A stretch of 58,032 nucleotides of DNA from UBA1381 sp964399965 (GTDB lineage Bacteria; Bacillota; Clostridia; UBA1381): the NCBI GenBank assembly GCA_964399965.1, contig CAYNRX010000010.1:1-58032 (forward strand), given 5' to 3'. A model generated the notes under the pieces. That model did no database searches and had not been told where the DNA came from. It was given only the letters and a program-made list of their open reading frames with translations. Shown here in pieces: positions 34,122-44,070 of this stretch. Position numbers and translations under genes: made by a program. Position 1 is the first letter of the stretch, and every line of letters begins with the position of its first letter.

Positions 34122-34174
34122 AAAACTGACTTTTTGATAAGTAAAACTGACTAAACGCAATAGAAAAACTATTA
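34122..34174 (+). promoter_or_regulatory. Phased direct repeats, probable AraC-type operator
   Basis: AAAACTGACT occurs at 34122-34131 and again at 34143-34152, exactly 21 bases apart. A weaker AAAACTATTA follows at 34165-34174 (22 bases on), covering the -35 region. AraC proteins commonly bind two direct half-sites two helical turns apart, with the promoter-proximal one touching -35. Confidence 0.6.
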
Positions 34175-34193
34175 AAATACATATATAATTTAC

Positions 34194-34199
34194 TTAAAG
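34194..34199 (+). promoter_or_regulatory. Activator-type promoter of the SASA-GH95 gene
   Basis: A perfect TATAAT is present, but the region 17 bases upstream (ATTAAA at 34171) is a poor -35. Other promoters in the window have near-perfect -35 boxes, so this one likely needs the AraC activator. Confidence 0.5.
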
Positions 34200-34278
34200 A
34201 GAAACCTTCTGAAAATACACAGCTGTATTATTTTTTTAAGGGAACACATTCGGCCATTAAACAGAAACGGAGGACGTC

Positions 34279-37200
34279 ATGAAAAAACTGATTTCATATG
34301 TATTGAGCATGTCAATACTGTGCTCTATGGCAAGCGGCATCACATCATATGCCGATACTGTCAACGTAGGGGAAGTGATTTTCACACATCAGAACGTTGT
34401 AGGTTCGCAAACTTGCTATGCGGACGATACCGATGAAAAGACTATAACAGATATCCCTGATGTCATACAGGGCATGAGGATAAATCGTCCGGTATTTCGG
34501 GCATATATGGATGCATCTACAGCAGGAAAAGTATTTACGGTAAATCAGATGCTTAAGGACTCCACGGTCATAAGCTCAGAGGAGATCACCGCCTCAGATA
34601 ATGGAGTTTTGGAATTTGATCATATACGAAACTGCGAAATGATCGAGATCCTTTATGATGGCGAAGTCGTAGCATCGCTTGATACGGAGCAGGAATATGT
34701 GAATGGCGTAGCTATAACATCTGCGCCGGCGTCTTATCAGATATACCAGCGTGACGAAAACGATACTGCCGTCATCACGATAACAGGAATTGTTTCTGAT
34801 GCATCCAGCGTCAGCGTTACAATCGGCGAAGATACGGAAAACGCGGTTATCCAAGAAAACAGATTTACATATACGAAAACGCTCGGAGTGGGTCTGTATG
34901 ACATTACTGTAACTTCAGATAAGGGCGAGGTCGCAAGCTATAAGCAAGTCGGAGTTGGTGATATATGGGTGGCCGCAGGTCAGTCGAATATGACCGATAT
35001 GGGCGCTATTACAGACGGTTTTGATCCCGACACCGATGATCCGATAAACGACAATATGCACATAATGTATGCCGAGGACTGCACCTGGCAACAGATGAGC
35101 CATCCGGCAGGGGAGGGCCGTTTCTTTAAAACAGGCGTCAGAACGTCTCCTGTAACCAGCTTTGCCCGGGAGATTTCGGAAAGTGAAACCGTTCCTGTGG
35201 GAATAGTGCAGTCGTCAGTTGGCGGCACGAATATTTACCAATGGGTAACAGGCGTCAGAGACAGCGATGCAAACAGCGGATATCTTATGGATGCGCTCAG
35301 ATCCTGCTTTGATAAAATGATGTCACATGACGTAAAAGGCGTCCTGTGGTATCAGGGCTGCAATGATGCCATAAACGAAAATTACGCGTATAATTATAAG
35401 AACCTCCAGCAGAGAGTGTTTGATGAAATGCGTGCATTTTTCGGGCAGGATGTTCCGATAATTACAACGCAGCTGAACGATGCAAATCAGGACAGCAATT
35501 CGTCTCAGGGTTATTATGATGCCTGGTCATTCGTTAAGGATGTGCAGCGTCAGAATGAGGAGCTATACGATAACGTATACGTTGTCGGCACAGGAGAGCT
35601 GGAGCTTGGGGACACGATACACAATAACGCGGCGTCAAATGTAAAGCTCGGTAAAAAATGGGTAGCTGCGGCAAGAAATATTGTTTACGGCGATACCTCA
35701 TCAGACTTCAGGCAGCCTACCATAGACAAGGCCGAAGTCACGGGGACTAATCAGGTGACACTGACCTTTAAAAACACCGATGGCCTTAAGGTTGCGACCG
35801 GCGCAAAGCGTATAGGGATAACAAACAGTTTAAGAACGATAGAACTTGGGGATCTGACAGAAGAGTTTGTCGTGCGTAAGGGCGGAAATAGAACTATGAC
35901 TGCCTCAAACAGCGGGAAGGGAACAGTGCTGACAATTACAGATGCTGATATAACAGACGGAAATAAGGTGGTTCTTACAACGGCCGAAGAACTGTCCGGT
36001 ATAGTAGCGATAGACTGTATGTATGGAAAACGATTTTCGCCGACACTTGTAGATGCTGATACCAATCAAAGCGTGCTCGCTTTTTATAACGTAATAGCAT
36101 CGTATGAAAACGCAGCGGAGATAACACCTGCTCTGGAAATAACAGCTGGGGATACTGCTGACCTAAATGCATATACAGGCTTACCGTCAGACAGCACGCT
36201 GTATGTAAATAAATATAGAGCAAACGCAATAAATAATGACTCTTCAGCTTTGATGAAATTTGATCTTAGTGGTGTTGACTTTTCAAAAATAGTTTCGGCA
36301 AAGCTGGCGGTATTTACGGAAAATATAGACAAAGACAGAAGCGGAAACTTTACTATTTCGGAAATATCGACTGACTGGGACAATACGGCATATTATGGTA
36401 GTCCCGATTATGCAGAACTTGTCGAAAACGAGATTAAAAAAATAAATATAAATACTGCGGGAATATTTCCGGTAGGCAACTATTCCTCTATTGATATAAC
36501 GGATTATATTATGTCTTATGACGGTTCCGAGATAGGGATAGGTATAGCAGCGGATTTTGCATCGGTGCTAACGCTTTCGGGCGTGAACAGCGAGCATCCG
36601 CCAATGCTTGTGATACAGCAGGGAAAAAGCGTGGAGCTGACGTATACCTCTGACAATGGCGTATGCAGCGGTGTGAAGGTGACGATAGAAGGCGTTGGAG
36701 CAACTGAGTATGCAAAAACAGAATTTGTGACGGATGAAAACGGCAAGATACGAGTAAATCTTACTGAAGGTACTTATAGAGCGACTACCGCAACAGGAAG
36801 CTATGAAGAGTCTTCAAATACGTTTACTGTTTCAAGCAGTGATGTGAGCGAGAGCTATGCTCTTACTGTAAATACATCTCAGCCGGAGCCGACAACACCT
36901 CCAATCCAGAACGACGGAGTTTATACCTTCGGCGACAGCTATAATGAAATAAAGGAATTTAATACGTCTCCTCTTGCGGAAACAGCAATAGGAGATACGG
37001 GCTTTAAGATATCTATTGATACGTCAAACTGGAATAACGCCGTTGTCCGCGATAAATCGAGCACCAATAACGGTTACTATCCTTACCAAGACGGGCTTGC
37101 CGAAAACGGGTATTATCTCTTCATCGGCTCCGGCGGAAATAGTTCTGTGAGTGCGACCATTACTATGCCGGAGACAATTTCTTCCGGTAGATATGTCAAG

Positions 37201-40200
37201 ATCACCTACGCTAAACCGTATGCTACAAATAATGGTACGGTCAACAGAAGCGCAGGCAACGAAAACATAATGACACTTGGCAACGAGGTTATAGATATAG
37301 AAGAGTCCTGTGAATATGACGCTTGGTATACCACAACGGTAAGAACGACCACAGACATTTCCACTATAGATATAGACCTGGGGAAATGGAGTGCGGTGGC
37401 AATTTCCAGCATAGAGATATCAGACAGCGCAGATACGATGGAGCTGACAGCTGAAGGCGATACCTCGGAATTATATATAATACCGAACGATCAGACGATA
37501 CAGTACAATGCGGTAATATACAACAGCATTACCGTACCGATGGGCGGAGGAGATATAGTTGATAAAGGTACGGTGGATACTGCGGCGAAAGCTGAATATT
37601 TCGTAAATGGATATGCTGGGGTCAGTATCGATGAAAACGGCCTTTTGACGGTGACCGGCGAAGCTGAACCGGGAGTGGTAACTGTGACGGCGCAGTACGG
37701 CAGCGCACAAAAGAGCATCGATTTGCTCCTTAAGGCAATGGGCAGCGCGGCTGATGTACAGGTTTTCGGTAGCGAAATCGTCACAGCCGGAGAAACGGGC
37801 GCGAAATATTCGGTGCTGCCGATAGCCGATAATGGCACAGCTCTTCCGGCACGCGATACATACTGGGAAATAACCGGCGATGCCTTGGGCGCAGAAATCA
37901 GCGCGGACGGTCTTCTGTCTGTTCCCGATACGGCCGGGGAAGGAGTTATAACGCTGAAAGCAACGCTTACCGTTTCAGAAATACAAACAGAGGAAATATC
38001 CACAGAGTTCCCGGTGACGATAAGAACGGCGAATACAGCAGAATGCCCGTATACGATACAGGGTGTCATGTTCAAAAACGGCGTTGTGGATATAACAGAA
38101 GCTGACGGCTTATCCTCGGTAATAATAGAAAAGGCAGATGGGGCAAGCGGTCTGTATAACGTTACAGTTAAGGTATTTGATGAAAACAACAAACAGCTAA
38201 CATCAGGGACAACTCCTATAATTGGTCTTGAGGACGGGGTAGGGAGCATAGATCTGGAGCTTGATTTTGAAAACGCCGCCTTTATAAAGACATATATCAC
38301 AAACAAAGCCGTATCCAACATGGGAAATATCATAACCTCTATAGATACTGACGGTAACAACATTACCGGTGTGAAAATAATGCGAAATACTGCTGACACG
38401 ACAAATGGCGACCTCATCATCGCCCAGTATACAGATGAGACTCTGGCTGATGTAAAGATCGTTCCGGTAGAGCTTTTAGAGGGCGAGAACACGATAAATA
38501 TCGCCGATACTGCACTTATACCCGATGCAGAGGTCAGGGCATATCTGTGGGATAGTACAGATACAATGTATCCCTTGGCAAATACAGCTTATATGGGCGC
38601 AGAAAACACAGTTTCCGGCAGTGTGGCTTCGGAAGAAATATTCACAGCGTCTGAAGGAGTATACAAAAATATTCCCTTGGTATCTGATTGGATAACCGGA
38701 GCAAAGTCAGGCTTAGGGATGGGCGCCGGGATAATCGCTCCGCAGGGCGCGCCCTACGGCGTAGATCCGGAACTTGTCGACGTCTCTGAACTTAACGTTA
38801 CATATACATATGATGAAAATTATCCCGTCCAGACTGTTGATAATGCTCTCTGGTATAAGACCGGAGCTTACCTTGCCAGCAGCAGCGGCGCAAACAACAG
38901 CATTTACGCTCGTGACGCAGCGGACTGGGAACAAAAAGCCCTGCCGATAGGAAACGGCTACATGGGCGGTATGATCTTCGGTCTGCCTGATAAGGATCAG
39001 ATACAGATAAACGAGGAAACTTTCTGGGCGGCCGGTTACAGGGGCACTCAGGAGAAGGTTAGCAATAATACCGTAAACCCGAACATGAGCGAGGGTATAA
39101 ACGGTTACATGAGTGTTGGTAATATCTTTGTAGACTTTGATATGCCAAAGGGCGCATCAGTCAATAATTATTATCGCGATCTAAATCTTGATGAAAGCGT
39201 TGCCCATGTGCGCTATGAGTATGACGGTGTTACTTACAACCGTGAATACTTCGCCTCCTATCCAAAGGAAGTCATGGTATTCAGATATACATCAGATACT
39301 CCGGGAGCGTTGAGCTTTACGGTAAATCCGGTATCCATGCACCCCGGCGAAGCAGTCGTAAATGATGGCGAAATAACGATAATCGGCCATCTCAAGGATT
39401 CAGAGCCTTATTCATCAGGCGGAAATGCAGCTTGGAACCAGGAGTCGGATCTTGAATATTGCACCAAGATAAAGGTCATAGCCGATGATGGCACAGTGAC
39501 CGACGGTTATAATTCAGTAAATGTTGACGGTGCTAGCAGCGTAACAGTGATCGTAGCGGCAGCTACCGATTATGATCCCGACCGTTTCGAATTTAACGCC
39601 GACGGCAGTGTTGATATGGAAGCAACGCCTTACAAGAGCGAACGCGGCGTACAGGCGGCTATCGACAAAGCATCGGAGCGGATAGACGGCGCTGCTGCGA
39701 TGACCTATGAGGAGCTTAAAGCGGAGCATATTGCCGATTATACCGAGCAGTTTGGCACTGTGACTTTCAGCCTTACCGATGAGGATGAGGTATGTCAGAC
39801 GCCGACTGATGAACTTCAAGCATCGTATGCACGGACTATGAGCACATCGGAAGACAGTGACGGCGTCGCTCATGTATCATACAATAATGGGGATTATGCC
39901 GCCCTTGATAAACATCTCGAGGAACTGCATTACAATTATGCGAGGTATTTGATGATCTCATCTTCGCGTTCTACAACTTTACCTGCCACGCTTCAGGGTA
40001 AGTGGTGCCAGTCCACGGCGGAGATATGGGGGTCGTGTTACTGCATAAACATAAATATGGAGATGAATTATTGGTTTGCAGGCGGAGCGAATCTTTTAGA
40101 CAGCGGCAAAGCGCTTATCGGTTGGTTTGAATCACAAATCCCGGCAGGACGTGTTACGGCAAAGAATATGTACGGTATAACCCCGCAGTCTTATAAGTTT

Positions 40201-41361
40201 GAAAACGGCACGATGACGTTTTCCGATTCCGATAATGCGGCGGACGATGTATTCATCATGCACACTAAGCAGGCGATAATGGGTACTACCGATATGACAG
40301 GTTCCACAAACATTCAGTCTCCGGGAAATACGGCCTGGTTGATGTATAATCTATGGGATCTCTACCAAACCAGCGGTGATGAAGATCTTCTGAAAAATGA
40401 GCTTTATCCGATAATGCGCAGTGCAGCTAACTTCTATACACAGTACCTGTACAAGAATATGAAACGGGTAACAAACGATACCGATACATATCCCGATGGT
40501 TATTATTATACGACTTGGGAGGGACGTTCTCCCGAGCACGGGCCGACAGAAGAGGGCGTAAAGTATGATCTTCAGCTAGTAGCCGGAATGTATGACTACA
40601 CAATAGCGGCGGCAAAGATCCTCGGCGTTGACGCCGATAAAGCAGCAGCCTGGGAAGAGATAAGGGATCACCTGGAGATCCCGGTAGAGCTGGGAGACGA
40701 TGGACAGATAAAGGAATGGAAAGAGGAGACTTCCTACAACACCGATGCTGGAGGCAATGCTCTCGGTGATCCGGTACACCGTCATATATCTCATCTTGTG
40801 GGATTGTATCCGGGCAATTTGATAAACCGTGATACGCCGGAGTTTTTGGAAGGAGCAAAGACGGTACTGGAAAAGCGCGGCGACGACGCCACCGGCTGGT
40901 CATGTTCGTATAAATTCCTGCTGTGGGCAAGAGCCTTGGATGGAGATAAGGCTCTGGAGCTGTTCCGCTATCAGCTGGGTGATAAGACATACTCCAATTT
41001 GTTCGATACACATGCACCGTTCCAGATAGACGGTAACTTTGGCTCCGCGGCCGGTGTTATGGAGCTTCTGATGCAGTCGCAGACAGGCGATATATATATC
41101 CTTCCGGCGCTTCCCTCAGTTTGGGATAAGGGTGAAATAAGCGGCATAAAAGCTAAAAACGGCGCCGAGGTATCAATACGCTGGGAAAACGGCATGGCGG
41201 AAGAGATACGGATAACGCCTGCGTTTGACGGTCCGCTCACCATTGGCTATGATAAGGGTAATGCGTTCACACTTGACGGTGTGGATATAGATTTTACCAA
41301 CGGCAAGTATGTGATAAATAATGCCGAAGCTGGCAGGGAATATGTATTCCTAACAAAGTAA
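34279..41361 (+). CDS. Giant exported enzyme: SASA acetylesterase plus GH95 alpha-L-fucosidase/galactosidase
   Basis: The 2360-residue protein begins with a signal peptide (about 1-26, ending SYADT). An SGNH esterase domain of the sialate/acetyl-xylan (SASA) type spans about 220-480, with nucleophile S236 in GQSN and H448 in DTIHNN. A DNRLRE-like module (about 620-790), a jelly-roll CBM-like region (about 890-1070) and Ig-like modules follow. The end (about 1530-2360) is glycoside hydrolase family 95: N1924 and N1926 in ININMEMNYW, acid E2086 in SPEHGP and D2251 in DGNFG match the catalytic set of the family. It should deacetylate and remove alpha-L-fucose or L-galactose from plant or host glycans. 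No SLH or sortase anchor is seen, so it is likely released. No stop or frameshift. Confidence 0.88.
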   Translation: MKKLISYVLSMSILCSMASGITSYADTVNVGEVIFTHQNVVGSQTCYADDTDEKTITDIPDVIQGMRINRPVFRAYMDASTAGKVFTVNQMLKDSTVISSEEITASDNGVLEFDHIRNCEMIEILYDGEVVASLDTEQEYVNGVAITSAPASYQIYQRDENDTAVITITGIVSDASSVSVTIGEDTENAVIQENRFTYTKTLGVGLYDITVTSDKGEVASYKQVGVGDIWVAAGQSNMTDMGAITDGFDPDTDDPINDNMHIMYAEDCTWQQMSHPAGEGRFFKTGVRTSPVTSFAREISESETVPVGIVQSSVGGTNIYQWVTGVRDSDANSGYLMDALRSCFDKMMSHDVKGVLWYQGCNDAINENYAYNYKNLQQRVFDEMRAFFGQDVPIITTQLNDANQDSNSSQGYYDAWSFVKDVQRQNEELYDNVYVVGTGELELGDTIHNNAASNVKLGKKWVAAARNIVYGDTSSDFRQPTIDKAEVTGTNQVTLTFKNTDGLKVATGAKRIGITNSLRTIELGDLTEEFVVRKGGNRTMTASNSGKGTVLTITDADITDGNKVVLTTAEELSGIVAIDCMYGKRFSPTLVDADTNQSVLAFYNVIASYENAAEITPALEITAGDTADLNAYTGLPSDSTLYVNKYRANAINNDSSALMKFDLSGVDFSKIVSAKLAVFTENIDKDRSGNFTISEISTDWDNTAYYGSPDYAELVENEIKKININTAGIFPVGNYSSIDITDYIMSYDGSEIGIGIAADFASVLTLSGVNSEHPPMLVIQQGKSVELTYTSDNGVCSGVKVTIEGVGATEYAKTEFVTDENGKIRVNLTEGTYRATTATGSYEESSNTFTVSSSDVSESYALTVNTSQPEPTTPPIQNDGVYTFGDSYNEIKEFNTSPLAETAIGDTGFKISIDTSNWNNAVVRDKSSTNNGYYPYQDGLAENGYYLFIGSGGNSSVSATITMPETISSGRYVKITYAKPYATNNGTVNRSAGNENIMTLGNEVIDIEESCEYDAWYTTTVRTTTDISTIDIDLGKWSAVAISSIEISDSADTMELTAEGDTSELYIIPNDQTIQYNAVIYNSITVPMGGGDIVDKGTVDTAAKAEYFVNGYAGVSIDENGLLTVTGEAEPGVVTVTAQYGSAQKSIDLLLKAMGSAADVQVFGSEIVTAGETGAKYSVLPIADNGTALPARDTYWEITGDALGAEISADGLLSVPDTAGEGVITLKATLTVSEIQTEEISTEFPVTIRTANTAECPYTIQGVMFKNGVVDITEADGLSSVIIEKADGASGLYNVTVKVFDENNKQLTSGTTPIIGLEDGVGSIDLELDFENAAFIKTYITNKAVSNMGNIITSIDTDGNNITGVKIMRNTADTTNGDLIIAQYTDETLADVKIVPVELLEGENTINIADTALIPDAEVRAYLWDSTDTMYPLANTAYMGAENTVSGSVASEEIFTASEGVYKNIPLVSDWITGAKSGLGMGAGIIAPQGAPYGVDPELVDVSELNVTYTYDENYPVQTVDNALWYKTGAYLASSSGANNSIYARDAADWEQKALPIGNGYMGGMIFGLPDKDQIQINEETFWAAGYRGTQEKVSNNTVNPNMSEGINGYMSVGNIFVDFDMPKGASVNNYYRDLNLDESVAHVRYEYDGVTYNREYFASYPKEVMVFRYTSDTPGALSFTVNPVSMHPGEAVVNDGEITIIGHLKDSEPYSSGGNAAWNQESDLEYCTKIKVIADDGTVTDGYNSVNVDGASSVTVIVAAATDYDPDRFEFNADGSVDMEATPYKSERGVQAAIDKASERIDGAAAMTYEELKAEHIADYTEQFGTVTFSLTDEDEVCQTPTDELQASYARTMSTSEDSDGVAHVSYNNGDYAALDKHLEELHYNYARYLMISSSRSTTLPATLQGKWCQSTAEIWGSCYCININMEMNYWFAGGANLLDSGKALIGWFESQIPAGRVTAKNMYGITPQSYKFENGTMTFSDSDNAADDVFIMHTKQAIMGTTDMTGSTNIQSPGNTAWLMYNLWDLYQTSGDEDLLKNELYPIMRSAANFYTQYLYKNMKRVTNDTDTYPDGYYYTTWEGRSPEHGPTEEGVKYDLQLVAGMYDYTIAAAKILGVDADKAAAWEEIRDHLEIPVELGDDGQIKEWKEETSYNTDAGGNALGDPVHRHISHLVGLYPGNLINRDTPEFLEGAKTVLEKRGDDATGWSCSYKFLLWARALDGDKALELFRYQLGDKTYSNLFDTHAPFQIDGNFGSAAGVMELLMQSQTGDIYILPALPSVWDKGEISGIKAKNGAEVSIRWENGMAEEIRITPAFDGPLTIGYDKGNAFTLDGVDIDFTNGKYVINNAEAGREYVFLTK

Positions 41362-41399
41362 ACAGGTAACGCAATTGTAGCTTAAAATTGCAAAATATA

Positions 41400-41447
41400 G
41401 AATACCGCTTGTATTTCAGCTCTTTGATATACAAGCGGTATTCTTTT
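41400..41447 (+). terminator. Intrinsic terminator after the GH95 gene
   Basis: A 15-bp perfect stem (41400-41414 with 41429-41443) followed by TTTT. Confidence 0.8.
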
Positions 41448-41519
41448 GTGCAAGAACCTTATTAAAGTCTCCTCTAGTGTAAAATGTCAATAAAATTTCA
41501 TTTTATTGTAAAAAAACTA

Positions 41520-41548
41520 TTGAAATCCACAGAATAATATGGTATAAT
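41520..41548 (+). promoter_or_regulatory. Sigma-A promoter of the VOC/SDR unit
   Basis: TTGAAA (41520-41525) and TATAAT (41543-41548), 17-base spacer. Confidence 0.75.
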
Positions 41549-41616
41549 GATAATAGTGATTACAAGAATCGCGAATCGGCGCTTTATTGAGCCGCAGGAA
41601 GGGAGATGATTCAGAA

Positions 41617-42006
41617 ATGGTAATGGGAATGGAGCATATAGCCATTGTGTCAAAGGATACGGCCGCGCTGAAGGATTGGTATTTGGAAACATTCGGCGGC
41701 AAGATCGTGTATGATAACGGAAAAGGAACGTATTTTCTGGCATTCCCCAACGGCGATATGATTGAGTTTGTAACGGCAGAAGAGGACAAGCCGGCAGACG
41801 TTGCCAAGACCGCCGGTATACGCCATATCGCTCTGGCTGTTGACGACGCCGGCTTTGATGCGCTTGTAAAGGTATTAAAAGATGACGAGCGCGTAGAAGA
41901 GGTCGGAGACGTATCGGTAAACAGCAAGGGACTTAAGACTTACTGGTTCAGAGATATTGAGGGGAATCTCATGCATCTGATATACAGACCGGTACCGCTT
42001 ATGTAA
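41617..42006 (+). CDS. VOC-family (glyoxalase/dioxygenase fold) protein
   Basis: A single 130-residue vicinal-oxygen-chelate protein: two beta-alpha-beta-beta-beta modules starting MEHIAIVSKD and IRHIALAVDD, each with the metal-ligand His, and EF and FRDIEGNLMHLI at module ends. ATG at 41617 follows GGAAGGGAG by 11 bases; ATG at 41623 is possible. It lies 50 bases before a sugar-acid dehydrogenase, so a role as small epimerase or lyase in sugar-acid breakdown is possible but unproven. Confidence 0.8.
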   Translation: MVMGMEHIAIVSKDTAALKDWYLETFGGKIVYDNGKGTYFLAFPNGDMIEFVTAEEDKPADVAKTAGIRHIALAVDDAGFDALVKVLKDDERVEEVGDVSVNSKGLKTYWFRDIEGNLMHLIYRPVPLM

Positions 42007-42056
42007 ATTTAATTTTATAATTAAATTATAAATAAACATGTGAGAGGAGATTTCTA

Positions 42057-42857
42057 ATGGACATTTTAAAGGATTTCAGCCTTGAAGGCAAGATCGCTCT
42101 TGTAACAGGAGCTTCCTACGGCATAGGATACGCTATCGCTAAGGCATTCGCCTCCGCCGGAGCAAAAATCGTTTTCAACGACATAAAGCAGGAGCTTGTT
42201 GATAAGGGTCTGGCATCATACAAAGAAGATGGTATCGACGCTACAGGCTATGTATGTGACGTTACGAACGAGGAAATGGTACAGGACATGGTAAAGAAGA
42301 TCGAGGCTGAAGTAGGCGTTATCGATATTCTGGTAAACAATGCCGGTATCATCAAGAGGATCCCCATGTGCGATATGACAGCAGCAGAGTTCAGACAGGT
42401 TATAGACGTTGATCTGAACGCTCCGTTCATCGTAGCAAAGGCTGTTATCCCCAGCATGATCAAGAAGGGTCACGGCAAGATCATAAACATCTGCTCAATG
42501 ATGAGCGAGCTTGGCCGTGAGACAGTTTCCGCATATGCGGCTGCTAAGGGCGGACTTAAGATGCTCACAAGAAACATTTGCTCTGAGTACGGCGAATACA
42601 ATATCCAGTGCAACGGTATAGGCCCCGGTTACATTGCTACTCCGCAGACTGCACCCTTAAGAGAGAGACAGGCTGACGGTTCGAGACATCCGTTCGACCA
42701 GTTTATTGTTTCCAAGACTCCGGCTGCTCGTTGGGGCAACGCTGAAGATCTTATGGGTCCTGCTGTATTCCTGGCGTCCGATGCTTCTAACTTTGTAAAC
42801 GGTCACGTTCTCTACGTTGACGGCGGTATCTTGGCATATATCGGTAAACAGCCGTAA
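42057..42857 (+). CDS. Gluconate 5-dehydrogenase-like short-chain dehydrogenase
   Basis: A classical SDR of 266 residues: NAD(P) motif TGASYGIG, NNAG, catalytic S (ICSMMS), Y-A-A-A-K and the C-terminal VDGGILAYIGKQP typical of gluconate 5-dehydrogenase/KduD-like enzymes. It should interconvert a keto-gluconate and a hexonate, in line with uxuAB nearby. AGGAG lies before ATG. Its isoleucine codons are mostly ATC (about 17 of 27), while most genes here favour ATA, which suggests high expression. Confidence 0.85.
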   Translation: MDILKDFSLEGKIALVTGASYGIGYAIAKAFASAGAKIVFNDIKQELVDKGLASYKEDGIDATGYVCDVTNEEMVQDMVKKIEAEVGVIDILVNNAGIIKRIPMCDMTAAEFRQVIDVDLNAPFIVAKAVIPSMIKKGHGKIINICSMMSELGRETVSAYAAAKGGLKMLTRNICSEYGEYNIQCNGIGPGYIATPQTAPLRERQADGSRHPFDQFIVSKTPAARWGNAEDLMGPAVFLASDASNFVNGHVLYVDGGILAYIGKQP

Positions 42858-42879
42858 TTACAGCTTAAGTAACTAAATA

Positions 42880-42918
42880 AAAAGCTGTCTTGATCTTTTA
42901 TGATAAGACAGCTTTTTT
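42880..42918 (+). terminator. Intrinsic terminator between the SDR and chromate-transporter genes
   Basis: An 11-bp stem (42881-42891 with 42905-42915) with T run to 42918. It ends only 13 bases before the next start codon, so the transporter needs read-through or an internal promoter that I cannot see. Confidence 0.75.
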
Positions 42919-42931
42919 GAAAGGAAAATTT

Positions 42932-43504
42932 ATGAAAAAAAATCTTTCGGGGTATTTAAGACTGTTTTGGGAGATGTTCATTTTAAGCGCCTTCACATTT
43001 GGCGGCGGATATGTTATTGTAACGCTTATGCAGCGAAAATTTGTTATGGAGCTTCACTGGATAGAACGTGAGGAGATGATGGATCTGGCCGCTATTGCCC
43101 AGTCCGCTCCCGGGGCAGTTGCAGTAAACGCCTCTATAATCGTTGGCTATAAGCTTGGCGGAGTGTTCGGGGCAATAATAGCCTGTATTGGGACAGTTTT
43201 GCCTCCTTTGATAGTGATAACGGCTATAGCCTTCGTTTACGACTGGTTCAAGCAAAACGCTATAGTGGCAGCGCTTCTGCGCGGTATGCAGGCAGGCGTG
43301 GCAGCAGTTATTTTTGATGTTGTTATAGACATGGCTCTACAGATAATCAAAGATAAAAAACCGCTTTATATCATTCTTATGGCGGCGGCATTCATTACAT
43401 CCTACTTCTTTGGCCTAAACGTTATCATTATAATCCTCTGCTGCGGTGCGGCCGGTATCATTGCTACCTGGTATCGTCTGAAAAAAGGAGGTATGGACAA
43501 ATGA
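42932..43504 (+). CDS. Chromate transporter-type (CHR) protein, half 1
   Basis: A 190-residue monodomain CHR protein with about five or six membrane segments and the motif FGGGYVIVTLMQ; AQSAPGAVAVNASIIVGYKLGG is the second conserved stretch. Short CHR proteins work as pairs. ATG at 42932 has AAAGGA upstream. The stop overlaps the second half by 4 bases. The natural substrate is unclear; export of chromate has been shown only for some members. Confidence 0.85.
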   Translation: MKKNLSGYLRLFWEMFILSAFTFGGGYVIVTLMQRKFVMELHWIEREEMMDLAAIAQSAPGAVAVNASIIVGYKLGGVFGAIIACIGTVLPPLIVITAIAFVYDWFKQNAIVAALLRGMQAGVAAVIFDVVIDMALQIIKDKKPLYIILMAAAFITSYFFGLNVIIIILCCGAAGIIATWYRLKKGGMDK

Positions 43505-44070
43505 TATTTCTTCGATTGTTCTGGAGCTTTTTTCAGGTAGGGCTATTCAGCATTGGCGGCGGATATGCGGCAATGCCGTTTATACAGGAACAGGCGGTAA
43601 CGATAAACGGCTGGATAAGCGCATCAGAATTTACCGACCTGATAACTATATCCCAAATGACGCCGGGTCCGATAGCGATAAACGCCGCAACATTTGTTGG
43701 CAACCAGGTTGCCGGACTTCCCGGAGGTATAATAGCGACTATCGGGTGTATATTTCCCTCGTGTATAATAGTGCTTACGATAGCGTACTTCTATTTCAAG
43801 TACAGGAGCCTGACAATGATACAGGGGTGTTTAAAAGGATTAAGACCGGCTATCGTTGCTTTGATAGGAGCAGCAGGTATAGACATGATAGAGCTGGCCA
43901 TCTGGGGAGAGACAGGATTTGCCAATTTCTTTAATGTGGACTGGCAGGCTGTGATACTTTTTGTCCTCTCTATAGTTATACTCAGAAAATTTAAGACCAA
44001 TCCTATCTTAGTAATGTTGGGCTGTGGGATAGTCAGTGTGGCAGTATATTTAACAGGAGCTTTTGTGTGA
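43501..44070 (+). CDS. Chromate transporter-type (CHR) protein, half 2
   Basis: The partner of the preceding gene: 189 residues, SIGGGYAAMPFIQEQ and SQMTPGPIAINAATFVGNQVAG motifs, six membrane segments. It starts within the end of half 1 (ATGA) and its stop overlaps the XRE gene. Confidence 0.85.
   Translation: MIFLRLFWSFFQVGLFSIGGGYAAMPFIQEQAVTINGWISASEFTDLITISQMTPGPIAINAATFVGNQVAGLPGGIIATIGCIFPSCIIVLTIAYFYFKYRSLTMIQGCLKGLRPAIVALIGAAGIDMIELAIWGETGFANFFNVDWQAVILFVLSIVILRKFKTNPILVMLGCGIVSVAVYLTGAFV

Noticed and set aside
37491..38492. 333-codon open frame on the minus strand inside the GH95 gene
   Set aside because: It lacks a ribosome site, has a low-complexity Ser/Thr/Ile composition and lies fully opposite a coding region with clear domains.
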